64,000 nt of DNA from Methylonatrum kenyense (lineage in GTDB: Bacteria; Pseudomonadota; Gammaproteobacteria; Nitrococcales; Aquisalimonadaceae). The stretch covers positions 86,776 through 150,775 of the forward strand of contig NZ_JALPKO010000008.1 of NCBI RefSeq assembly GCF_023195885.1, given 5' to 3'. Every line of letters starts with the position of its first letter. Positions within the stretch are counted from its first letter, which is position 1. Of this stretch, positions 18,308 through 28,700 are shown one piece after another. The notes below the pieces were generated by a model, which saw nothing but the letters and a program-made list of their open reading frames with translations, did no database searches and had not been told where the DNA came from. The position numbers were made by a program, and so were the translations under genes.

Positions 18308-21300
18308 TCAATCCTCCTGGCCACCCTCGATCCGCCGCAGCAGTTCCGCCTCGGCCTCTTCATCCGTCAGCTCGTCGATTTCCATGGAGCGGCGTAGGCG
18401 TTCCGCATCCCTCCCGTTGATCTGCGATGCCTCCGGCGTCTCGCCCGCAAACAGCCGCGCCTGCAGGAAGCCGGCGATGGCCTCGATAGTCGGGTAGTCG
18501 AACATCAACGTCGCCGGCAGCGTCCGTTCGATTGCCAGGCCACGTTCCAATCGATTCCGCAACTGCACCGCCATCAGCGAATCCAGGCCCAGATCCATCA
18601 GCCGGTGGCGACGATCGGGACGCCGATCCGGATCCAGTCGCAAGACCGCCATCACCTGCTCCCGAACATAGTCCACCAGCAGTTCCAGTTGCTCCTCCGA
18701 CGCCGCCACCTCCAGCGCTGTGCGCCGTTCACGGATCACGTCGGGGCTGGCCACGGCAGCCACTCCGCCGCTCACCTCGGTGGCAGCCTCGACCGCATGC
18801 AGCGCCGGGGCCAGCGCTTGGCTCGGCTGTTGCTGACCGTCGGCCGCCGCCGTGCGCGCCATGATCACGTGCTGACCGAACACACCCGCCGGCGACCCCG
18901 CCTCCGGCAACACCCGGGCCTCGACGAATCCGTGGGCCGTGAGGGCATCCTGCCACCGGGAGGCAGGCAACAAGGGGTTGTCTCCCCGCAACCCGTCCGC
19001 GAAGTGCTGCCAACCCTCCACCAGCCCGGCGCTGATCTCCAACCAGGCATGCTGCTCGGTCACTTCGACCAGCAGCAGCAGTCCACCTGGCGCAAGCAAC
19101 TTGGCCAAGCGACCGATGGCACCCTCCAGGTCCCGGGCGGCATGCATCACATTGGCGCCGACAATGGCGTCGAAGCTTCCCGCGACCAGCCCCTGGGTCT
19201 CCAGCTCCCTGTCCAGGTCGAACTCGATGTAACGGGCGAAACCGTAATCGGCGAATTTACGGCGGGCATGGTTCAGGAACACGTCGGAAACATCGCTGAA
19301 CACGTAACTGGTGGTTTCCGGATCCAGTAACGGCAGCAGAGTGGCGGAGGTCCCGCCCGTGCCCGCGCCCACTTCCAGAACGCGATACGGGCGCTGCGGC
19401 CGACCCTGGCGGGCAGCCGCCTCCAGCACAGCGCCGGCCACGGCATTGGCATAGCGGTTCATGTTGGCGGATTCGTAGAGGGCCTCGGACAGGTCATAGG
19501 AGCCCTCGGGGAACAGCATCTCCAGGGGACTTTCACGGCCGGCGACCACCTCCCGCAGCTTGCTGGCACAATGACGGATAAAGGCCATCAGTGCAGGGTC
19601 GTCACCCATGATCTGCTCGGACTCACGGAGCCGGGCACCCAGGTCCTGCGGCGGCAATGGCGCGTCCACCATGAAAGTGTCGCCCTCCCGTCGCAGCACC
19701 CCGTCCCTGGCAAGCCGCTCCAGCCACTTCTGCATCAGGTGGCGGTATAGGGCCGGGATGCCGAGGTCATGAATCAGCGAGTCCGCGTCCCGGGATTCGC
19801 CGGGCTTGGTGAATGCCCCCATGGCCCGCAGTGTCTCGGCCACATGCGCCACGGTGAAGCGTTCCAGGGCCTCCCACCGGCCTGGATAGGCATCAAGGTC
19901 CACCCCGATCGGCACGTAGGCAGACTGGCGCCGACCGGCGCTCCAGGCACTCTCGAATAGCGGAGCGTGCTTCCGGATCCGCTGTCGATGGTCGACATCG
20001 GCGAGCCAGAACCGGCGGCGCTCGAACGGATAGTTGGGCAGGGATACGATCCGGCCGCCGCAATGCCGGTAAAGCGCGCCCCAGTCCGGATTGAAACCAT
20101 TGACGTACAACCCGGCCACCGCCTCCAGGAGACTGCTCCAGTCCTCACCGTCGCGGCACAGGCTTGACAGCCAGACTGCCTCGCCCTCGGTGTCCAGCCC
20201 CCGGGCCATGCCGGAGAGCACCGGCTGCGGGCCGATTTCCAGGAACAGGCGCTGGCCGGAATCCAGCAAGCCCTGGACGGACTGGTGAAAACGCACCGGC
20301 TCACGCACGTGGCGCCGCCAGTACGCCGCAGAGGTAAGCAGCCCTTTCGTCGCGGGAGCACCGGTAAGATTGGAAATGATGGCGACCCGGGGCTCCCGGA
20401 AGGTAATGCCTTCCGCCACCTGCTGAAATCGATCCAGCATGGGTTCCATCAGTGCTGAATGGAACGCGCGGGAGACGGCGAGCCGCCGACTGCCGATACC
20501 CTCCGCGGTGAAACGCCGCAGCAGCTCGTCGACGGCGGGCTCGTCCCCTGAAATGACCACGTTGTCGGGACCGTTGAAACACGCGATCTCGCAGCCGCCA
20601 CCACGATCCAGCGCCGCCTGCACCCGATCGCCCCCGGTGAACACCGCGGCCATCGCACCGGGCTGCATCTCTGCCATCAGACGCCCGCGCTCGCTGATCA
20701 GCCGCAGGCCATCTTCCAGCCCGAACACCCCGGCCACACAGGCAGCCACATATTCGCCCACGCTGTGACCGAGCACCGCCACGGGCTCCACGCCCCAGGA
20801 TCGCCACAACGCCGCCAGGGCGTACTCCACCGCGAAAATCGCCGGCTGCGCATATTCGGTTCCGTGAAGCAGGGGTAATCCGTCGTGCTGACTTGCGTCG
20901 TCGGCATGCGGTGCAAACAGGATCTCCGTCAAGGGTCGATCCAGCAATGGTTCGAGGATTTCCTCGCAGCGATGGAGCTCGTGTCGGAACAAGGGTTGGC
21001 TGTCGAAAAGCCGACGGGCCATGCCGGGATACTGCGAACCCTGGCCGGTGAACAGCAAGACCACCCCCGGTGACGCCGACAGATTGCAGCAGCCACGCTG
21101 CACAGCGCCGCGGAGCGCGCCCTCCGAAACCCGGGACAGGCCAAGCCGCAGCGCATCAAGGTCGCTGCCGCGTATTACCAGCCGGTGCTCGAAATGGGAA
21201 CGCCCGACGGCAGCGGTGCGGCAAATGTCGCTGGCCGACAATCCGCGGTCTCCCGCCTCCAGGAAGCACCGGTAGCTTGCCACCAACTCCGCCAGGGCCG

Positions 21301-22771
21301 CCTCACTGCGTGCTGAAACCGGCAATAACCAGGCATCCGGAACGACCTCCGCCGCCCCGTGGCGATCCGCTTCCCGGGTATCCGGGGGGTCACCCAGCAC
21401 CACGTGGGCATTGGTGCCGCTGAAGCCGAAGGAACTGACCCCCGCCGCCCGAACGGCGCCGTCCCGCGGCCAGGGCACAACCGTTGTAGCCACCCGCATG
21501 GCCTGCGGGTCCCAGTCGATATGCGGACTAAGGCTGCGCAGGTGCAGGCTTGGCGGGATGGCCTCATGCTGCAGCGCCAGAATCGCCTTGATCAGCCCAC
21601 CGATGCCGGCCGCCGCTTCGGCATGGCCGAAATTGGATTTGGACGAACCCACCCACAATGGCCGGTTTTGCATGCGGTTCGCCGCAAACACCTCCGCCAG
21701 GGCGCCAGCCTCGATCGGATCGCCCAGGGAGGTACCGGTACCGTGGGCCTCCAGCAGATCGATCTCCGCAGGCGACAGGCCAGCGTTCTTCAGTGCCTCT
21801 CGGATCACGGCAACCTGCGACGGCCCATTGGGGGCCGTCAGCCCCCCGCTGCGACCATCCTGATTGCAGGCACTGCCACGGATCACCGCCAGCACCCGAT
21901 CACCGTCGGCGCGGGCCTGGGACAGGCGCTTGAGGACCACCGCGCCACAACCCTCGGCGCGCACGAAGCCATCCGCCGAGGCATCGAAAGCCTTGCAACG
22001 CCCCTCCGGCGACATCATCCGGGCCTTGGAGAGGGTGATGGTGGGTTCAGGGGTTAGAATCAGGTTCACGCCGGCGGCGATGGCCATACGGCATTCATCT
22101 GCACGCAGACTCTGGCACGCCAGGTGAACTGCGACCAAAGACGAAGAACAGGCCGTGTCCACCGACAGGCTTGGGCCCTGCAGTCCCAGAAGGTAGGAGA
22201 TCCTGCCGGAGACAACGCTATGGGCATTCCCGGTGGCCACGTAGGCGTCCATGGCCTCGGCACCGGCAGCGTAGTTCATCTGCCAGTAGTCGCCATTGCA
22301 GACGCCGGCGAACATCCCGGTGCGGGTGCCCGCCAGCCGGTCCGGACTTTGGCCGGCGTGCTCCAGAGCCTCCCATACGACCTCAAGCAGCAGCCGCTGC
22401 TGCGGATCCATACCGGGGGCTTCCCGCGGCGAGATGCCGAAGAAATCCGGATCGAAAAGATCGATATTTTCCAGGAAACCTGCCCAGCGGGTATTCATCT
22501 TGCCCGGCGCGTCGGGATCGGGATCGTAGAGTGTCTCGATATCCCATCGCTCGGCGGGCACCTCCGATACGCCGTTCCGCCCCTCGACCAACAACTGCCA
22601 GTAAGCATCCGGGCTGCTGCCCCCCCCCGGGAAACGGCACCCCAAGCCAATGATGGCCAGTGGCTCCGCATGGCGCTGCTTCAACGCTTCCAGATTGGCA
22701 TTCAGCTCGGACGCAAGGAAGGCCAGCCGTTTGGGTGAGAGCTTGGAGACCCTCTCGAGAAAATCGCTCAT
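18308..22771 (-). CDS. Modular type I polyketide synthase, module 3 (KS-AT-cMT-ACP, no reductive domains)
   Basis: A 1487-residue module that lacks KR, DH and ER, so the beta-ketone should survive next to a SAM-derived alpha-methyl (or gem-dimethyl) centre. Leader MSDFLERVSKLSPKRLAFL resembles a class 2 docking domain. KS: Cys208 in [19 protein letters not shown]: Ser670 in GHSVGEY and VSRAFHS, malonyl type. The cMT has an N-terminal helical cap (about 1000-1100), SAM motif LEVGAGTGG near 1133 and NVMHAARDL. ACP: Ser1398 in GLDSLMAV. From the cMT to the ACP there is only a short Ala-rich linker, so the absence of KR is a real gap in the protein. ATG at 22771 overlaps the upstream stop by 4 bases. 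The C-terminus IDELTDEEAEAELLRR fits docking to the coiled-coil leader of module 4. Confidence 0.96.
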   Translation of the reverse strand: MSDFLERVSKLSPKRLAFLASELNANLEALKQRHAEPLAIIGLGCRFPGGGSSPDAYWQLLVEGRNGVSEVPAERWDIETLYDPDPDAPGKMNTRWAGFLENIDLFDPDFFGISPREAPGMDPQQRLLLEVVWEALEHAGQSPDRLAGTRTGMFAGVCNGDYWQMNYAAGAEAMDAYVATGNAHSVVSGRISYLLGLQGPSLSVDTACSSSLVAVHLACQSLRADECRMAIAAGVNLILTPEPTITLSKARMMSPEGRCKAFDASADGFVRAEGCGAVVLKRLSQARADGDRVLAVIRGSACNQDGRSGGLTAPNGPSQVAVIREALKNAGLSPAEIDLLEAHGTGTSLGDPIEAGALAEVFAANRMQNRPLWVGSSKSNFGHAEAAAGIGGLIKAILALQHEAIPPSLHLRSLSPHIDWDPQAMRVATTVVPWPRDGAVRAAGVSSFGFSGTNAHVVLGDPPDTREADRHGAAEVVPDAWLLPVSARSEAALAELVASYRCFLEAGDRGLSASDICRTAAVGRSHFEHRLVIRGSDLDALRLGLSRVSEGALRGAVQRGCCNLSASPGVVLLFTGQGSQYPGMARRLFDSQPLFRHELHRCEEILEPLLDRPLTEILFAPHADDASQHDGLPLLHGTEYAQPAIFAVEYALAALWRSWGVEPVAVLGHSVGEYVAACVAGVFGLEDGLRLISERGRLMAEMQPGAMAAVFTGGDRVQAALDRGGGCEIACFNGPDNVVISGDEPAVDELLRRFTAEGIGSRRLAVSRAFHSALMEPMLDRFQQVAEGITFREPRVAIISNLTGAPATKGLLTSAAYWRRHVREPVRFHQSVQGLLDSGQRLFLEIGPQPVLSGMARGLDTEGEAVWLSSLCRDGEDWSSLLEAVAGLYVNGFNPDWGALYRHCGGRIVSLPNYPFERRRFWLADVDHRQRIRKHAPLFESAWSAGRRQSAYVPIGVDLDAYPGRWEALERFTVAHVAETLRAMGAFTKPGESRDADSLIHDLGIPALYRHLMQKWLERLARDGVLRREGDTFMVDAPLPPQDLGARLRESEQIMGDDPALMAFIRHCASKLREVVAGRESPLEMLFPEGSYDLSEALYESANMNRYANAVAGAVLEAAARQGRPQRPYRVLEVGAGTGGTSATLLPLLDPETTSYVFSDVSDVFLNHARRKFADYGFARYIEFDLDRELETQGLVAGSFDAIVGANVMHAARDLEGAIGRLAKLLAPGGLLLLVEVTEQHAWLEISAGLVEGWQHFADGLRGDNPLLPASRWQDALTAHGFVEARVLPEAGSPAGVFGQHVIMARTAAADGQQQPSQALAPALHAVEAATEVSGGVAAVASPDVIRERRTALEVAASEEQLELLVDYVREQVMAVLRLDPDRRPDRRHRLMDLGLDSLMAVQLRNRLERGLAIERTLPATLMFDYPTIEAIAGFLQARLFAGETPEASQINGRDAERLRRSMEIDELTDEEAEAELLRRIEGGQED

Positions 22772-25700
22772 CCCGTTCCACCCCCCCTTCCCCGCGAGAG
22801 ACGATCGATGTCGTCTTCATCAAGCTGCTCGATCCGGTCAAGCAGGTCCGTGCCGTGGACGAACTCGCGCTCCGACTCCGCGGCCGGCGGTTGCCGATCC
22901 GGATCGCTGTCGCCCGACGCCAGATCGAACACGCGCTCGCCCACGTAATCCACCAGCGCGTTCACCGTGGGGTAGTCGAACAGTAGTGTAGCCGGCAAAC
23001 TCCGGCCCACGCTGGCGCCGATGGCGTTACGCAGTTCCACCGACATCAGGGAATCCAGACCCAACTCCCTGAGTGGCTTGCTGCTGCTGAGGGTGTTGCT
23101 TTGTTCGTCCAGCCCCAGTATCCGGCAGGCATCGCTGCGAATCTGCTCCATCAGCAAGGCCCGCCGTTGGTTGGGCGCCGCCGCTTCCATCCTGGCTGCC
23201 AGGTCGGCCGGCGCCGTAGCAGGCGGTGCGGCGTCGGCTACGCGGTCCGCGACCGGCTGCGCCGAGCGGACCCGCGCGGCCGCGTAACGCGCCAGCATCG
23301 GTGCGACTCTCCCGTTCTCCCGGGCGTAGCGATCGAGCCGCTCCCAGTCGGCGGGCAAAACCACGACCCGCGACCACCCGGTAGCCATGGCCGCCTCAAG
23401 TGCGGCGAATCCGCGTTGCGGCGGGATCAGTCCGTAACCGGCCTCCTCCAGCTGCTCGGTGACGCCGCGCTCCACCGCGGCACCGGCTCCGGACCAGGCA
23501 CCCCAGCTCACGCTCAAGCCGGGCACGCCCAGCGCCCGGCGACGATCCACCAAGCTATCCATGTAGGCGTTGGCAGCGGCGTGGTTGGCCTGCCCTGGGG
23601 TTCCGAAGGCTCCCACCAGCGACGAGTACAGAACAAAGAAATCCAACGGGTCCGCAGCAGTCAGTCGGTCCAGCACAAGGCTCCCCTGAACCTTGGGCCG
23701 AAACACGCTACGAAAGCGATGCCAGCGCTGCTGCAGCAGGGCGCCATCGTCCAACACCCCGGCGCTGTGGATGACACCCCGGAGGGCCGGCATGCCGGTC
23801 CGCATTTCCGCCAGAACGCGCGCCATTTCCCGTTCGTCGGCGACGTCCACTTGCGCCACCCGGATCTCAACGCCGTCGGCGCGCAGCGACTCGATGATCG
23901 CTGCGTCCTCGGCACCGGCCTCGCCGCGCCCCGTCAACAGCAGATGCCGTGCACCCCGTGAAACCAGCCAGGATGCAGTGAGCAGGCCCAGTCCCCGCAA
24001 GCCGCCTGTCACCAGGTAACTACCATCCGGCCGTATCCGGGTACCGTCAGCGCACTCGTCCGTCACTGGGGGATGGCAGACCACAAGCTTGCCCACGTGA
24101 CGACCACGGGCCATGCTCCGGAAAGCGTTGCGCGTGGCCTGCAAAGTGTAACGGCGGTAGGGCAGGGGCCGAATCTCTCCGCTTTCCAGTTGCCCCATCA
24201 GGCTCTGGAGAATCCCGTGAATCCGCTCCGGTTCCCGCCGTGCCAGCTCGGCAACATCCAGGATGAAGTAACGGATTCCACGGCCAAGTGCCTCGACCTG
24301 CTCCGCGGTCCATATGCCGCGCTTGCCGAGTTCCACGAACCGCCCGCCGCAGGCGGTGACTTCGAAACTTCGCGCCATTTGACGGTCTGTCAGCGAATTC
24401 AGTACCACGTCCACACCCCGACCGTCGGTTATTTCCAGCACCGTGTCGGCGAAATCCGGGGATCGGGAATCCATCACATGGGCAACGCCCATTTCCCTGA
24501 GCAAGCGCCGCTTTTCCGCTGAGCCGGCTGTGGCAAGCACCTCGGCACCCAGGGCCTGGGCCAGCATCACTGCGGCCAGGCCGACACCACCAGCGGCGGA
24601 GTGGATCAGCACCCGCTCGCCGGCCTCCGGGCGGGCGAGTTCCCGTACGGCCAGGTGGGCGGTAAGGAAAACCGAGGGGATGGTGGCAGCGGCCTCGACA
24701 TCGACACCTGGCGGCACCGGCACCACCCAGTCGGCACGCGTCGTGAGATGGGAGGCAAAGCCCCCGGCCAGGGGCAGCGCCACCACCGCATCACCGATGT
24801 TCAGGCCGGTTACTCCGGGCCCTATCCGAAGCACCGTGCCACTGCATTCGGCGCCGGGCAGGCCGGGATCCCCGGGGTACAGCCCCATGACATTCAGGAC
24901 ATCCCGGAAGTTGAGCGCCGTGGCGACGACCCGGACCTCCGCTTCGCCGGGGCCGGGTTCCCGGCGTTCCAGGACCTCAAGACGCAGGTTGTCCAGGGAC
25001 CCCCGCTCGGAGAACCCCAGCCGATAGGGCCCCTGCGGGAGTTCCAGCCAAGGCGCGACGGATGTCTGCTCAACCGGCAATGCGGCTTGTAGCTGCGGCG
25101 TCCAGCGCAGACCACGACGGCAGGCGAGCTCGCTGGACTCCTCCGGCCTGCACAGGACCTCCAGCAGGCATTCCACCGTATCCACCGAAGGATCGGGATC
25201 CAGGTCCACATTGGCCAGGCGCAGTTCCGGATGTTCCAGCACGGCAACCCGACCGAGCCCCCAAAGCACCGCGCCCAGCGGCGACGGAGGCTCGCCATCG
25301 GCGCTCGCCGCCTGCGCCCCGCGGGTGCAGATCCAGAGTCGGGGCGGGTGCTCGCCGCCATGCCGGGCGAGACCCTGGATCAACGCCAGCGCCGCCCCAC
25401 ACCAGCGTTCTTGCTCGATGTCCGTGGACGCCGCGTCCAGCACCTCGGCCGGAAGACCGTCCAGGGCCCAGAGGTAAACAACCCTGTCCGGCTGCCGGTC
25501 GCCGCCGGTCGCGCGGGCGCCAAGCCAGTTGATCAACGCTCCGGGATCCGCGGGATCAAGCCATGCGGCGGACTCCGTCACCCCATCAACCCCGGTGTTC
25601 GCAAACACCAGCTCACAACAGTCGCCGCGCGCGCGCAACGCTGCCGCTAGCCTCTCGCCCACCCCCCCGGCATCCGCGAAGACAAGCCAGCACTGCTGCC

Positions 25701-28700
25701 CCTCGTTGCCGGCCGCCGGGGAAATCCCGGCGGATGCATCCCTTTGTGCCAGGACCAGCGCCTGGTCGACACCGTTGCTGCAGTCCGTCTCTGCGGGAAC
25801 CATGGCGGTGGCGTCGAAGCCCGTCTCCGTGAGCAGCGTGCGCCAGCGGGAGCGGCCAAGCAGCGGGTAATCCGGCCGCAGTGTGCGGTCCCGGAAACGC
25901 CACCAGCCTTCGGTGAGCCCGAATGTGAGATCCACCCAGCGCTGCGGGCGGACCAGCTCCACCAGCAGCAACCAGCCACCTGGGGCCAGCATGGCATGAA
26001 GATGTCCGAGGCTTTGGTGCAGATCCCGGGTGGCGTGGACCACATTGGAGGCAATGATGATGTCGACGCTGCCGGCCGGGATACCCTGGGCCTCGGGATC
26101 ACACTCCAGATCCAGAAGACGGTAATCCACGAAGGGGTAATCCCGGAACGCTTCCTTCGCCCGGGACAGGAACAGCGGTGAAACATCGGTGAACAGGTAA
26201 CTGGCGTTGTCCGCGGCAAGCAGGGGCAGCACCGAGGCGGAGGTGGCACCGGTACCTGCACCCACTTCCAGCACCCGCAGCGGCCGGTCCTTTGGCCAGA
26301 CCTGAAGCGCCTCCCGCAACGCATCCGCCACCAGCGCATTGTAGGTCCGCTGGGAGGGCGAGTGCCGCTGCAATTGCTCGGCATCGCTGAGATCACCGGC
26401 GGGAAAAAGTAACTGCAGGGGATCGGTGGTGCCAGCCAGTGCCTCACCAAGTGCCGTTCCACAACGCTCCGTCAATGTCAGCACCGGGCCGAACGCCGGG
26501 AATTCGGTCTTCAGCATCTCCATGGCATCGTTGCCAGTGGCCGGGGGTTTCGCCAGCCAGCGAAGCGTTCCGCCATCCAGGGACACCAGACCGTCCTCCT
26601 CGAGCATGGCGAGGCACCGCCGGAAGAGCTGGCGCTGTTCCGGAATCACGCCCAGGCGCTCTGTCAGTCCGTCAACTGCGACCGGTTGGTCGCTGTCGGC
26701 ATCCAGCCCCAAAAACGCCAGGGCACGGACCACGTAGCCGGTGCAGACGCGGTCGAGGGCCGGACGCAAGTTCTCGAAGCCGTCCAGTCCGGTCTCGCGT
26801 GTATGCGCGGGCAGACGTGGCTGCAGCGCCGTTCCCACCGACTCCAGCGTTGGCAGGGAAGGCTGCTGCGCATCGCCCGGTACGGGCTGCCAGGCGATGC
26901 GGTACAGCCAATCGCTCACGTCCCTCTCCAGCAAGCGCTCCAGGGTTGCCTGCTCGACGTAGCGGAACACCACGCCCTCCAGCTCGGCAACGATGCGACC
27001 CGAATCCTCCGCCAGTCGGATGCGGGCACGAAGACTGTCGTCACCGCCGGGAGCCCGCTCCAGCTCGACCAGGCTCCAGAGGCGCCCCTTCAGGGCCGTG
27101 TGGCAGATCACGCGGGAGAAGCTCACCGGGATCGGCAGTACGTGCATGCGATCACCGGCATCGCCTGCCGCCGCCACGGCCACGAGTTGCATGCCGGCAT
27201 CCAGCAGCGCCGGGTGCAGGTGGTAGTCCGACACCTCGGAGTCCAACACCGCGGGCGCTTCGACCAGTCCCAGTGCCTGCCCCTGTCCACGCCAGAACTG
27301 GCGCAGACCGCGGAAACGCTCGCCGAAGCCCAGGCCACACCTGGCATAGTCGGCATACAGCCCCTCCGCGGAGCCCTCCTCCATGGACCGGCGCAGCGCA
27401 TCCAGGTCCAGCGCCTCCGGCGCGCTCGCTTCACTTCCGAATTCGCCGGATGCGTGCAGGCGCCAGGCCCCGCCAGACCCGCCATCGGCGAACACCTGAA
27501 AGCACGCTGCCTGCCTACCCTCCCCGGCGATGATCACCTGCAGCCGCCTGCTCTCTTCCGCCTGCAGCACCATGGGCTCGGCGATCTGGACCTCCCGAAG
27601 CGTTGTCTGACCGTTGCCTGCGGTGGAAAGCCTGGCGGCAGCAAGCGTGGCTTCAAGGAAAGCGGTGGCAGGGAATACCATCCGGCCCAGAACACGATGG
27701 TCCGGCAGGAATGCCAGTTGCCGCGGATCAATCAGCGACTCGAACACCGTGCCCCGCAGCGCGGGCGACTCCAGTCGACGCTGGACCAAGGGGTGCAGGG
27801 AATCCGCCAGCGGAACGGCCGGTGTACGGGCCTCCACCATGAATCTGTCGCGGCGGAACGGGTAGCTGGGAAGGCGGAGCCGACGACGCGGATAGTCCCG
27901 GTCGAGGCCCTGCCAATCGACCGGAGCACCGTGCACATGCAGTCGCGCCAGCGACTCCAGCAGGTCCCTCCAGTCATCCCGCCCCCGCCGCAGGGACGGC
28001 AGCCAGAGAGCCTGTGCCGAGTCACCGCACTCCCGCGCCAGCCCAAGAAGTACCGGATGCGGACCGATCTCCACGAAGGCATTGCAGCCGGCCTCCGCGA
28101 GCGCCCGAACGGAATCCGTGAACCGGACCGGTTCACGGACATGCCGGCGCCAGTAGTCCGGTCGCGTGATCTCCTCGCCGGTCACGAGCCGGCCGCTGAG
28201 GTTGGACACCAGCCGCCGCTCGGGCGGCCGGAACGTCACGGTATCGGCCACGGCTTCGAAGGCATCCAGCATGGGCTCCATGAGAGCGGAGTGAAACGCA
28301 TGGGAAACCTTGAGCGGGCGCACCTCGACGCCATCCGCCGAGAGCTTGTCCAACAACCGCCTTACAGCCTGTTCCGAGCCCGACACCACGGTCTGGACAG
28401 GGCTGTTGAAGGCCGCGACTGAGACCGGCTCGGCAAGCGACTCCAATAGGGCGAGGACACGCTCGGCCGGCGCGTGCACTGCCACCATCCGGCCGCCTGG
28501 GGGCTGGGCCTGCATCAGCCGGCCCCGTTCGGCGATCAAGCGCAGGCCGTCCTCCACACTGAACACACCGGCAACACAGGCGGCCGCATACTCGCCGACA
28601 CTGTGGCCGAGCACGACATCGGGTTCGATGCCCCAGGATCTCCACAGGCTGGCCAGCGCCACCTCCAGGGAAAACAGCGCCGGCTGGGTATACCGGGTCT

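Noticed and set aside
18255..18311. TTG start for the module 4 PKS, overlapping the upstream stop
   Set aside because: The ATG at 18254 has a ribosome site and begins exactly with a docking leader; the extra 19 residues add nothing recognisable. Not fully excluded.
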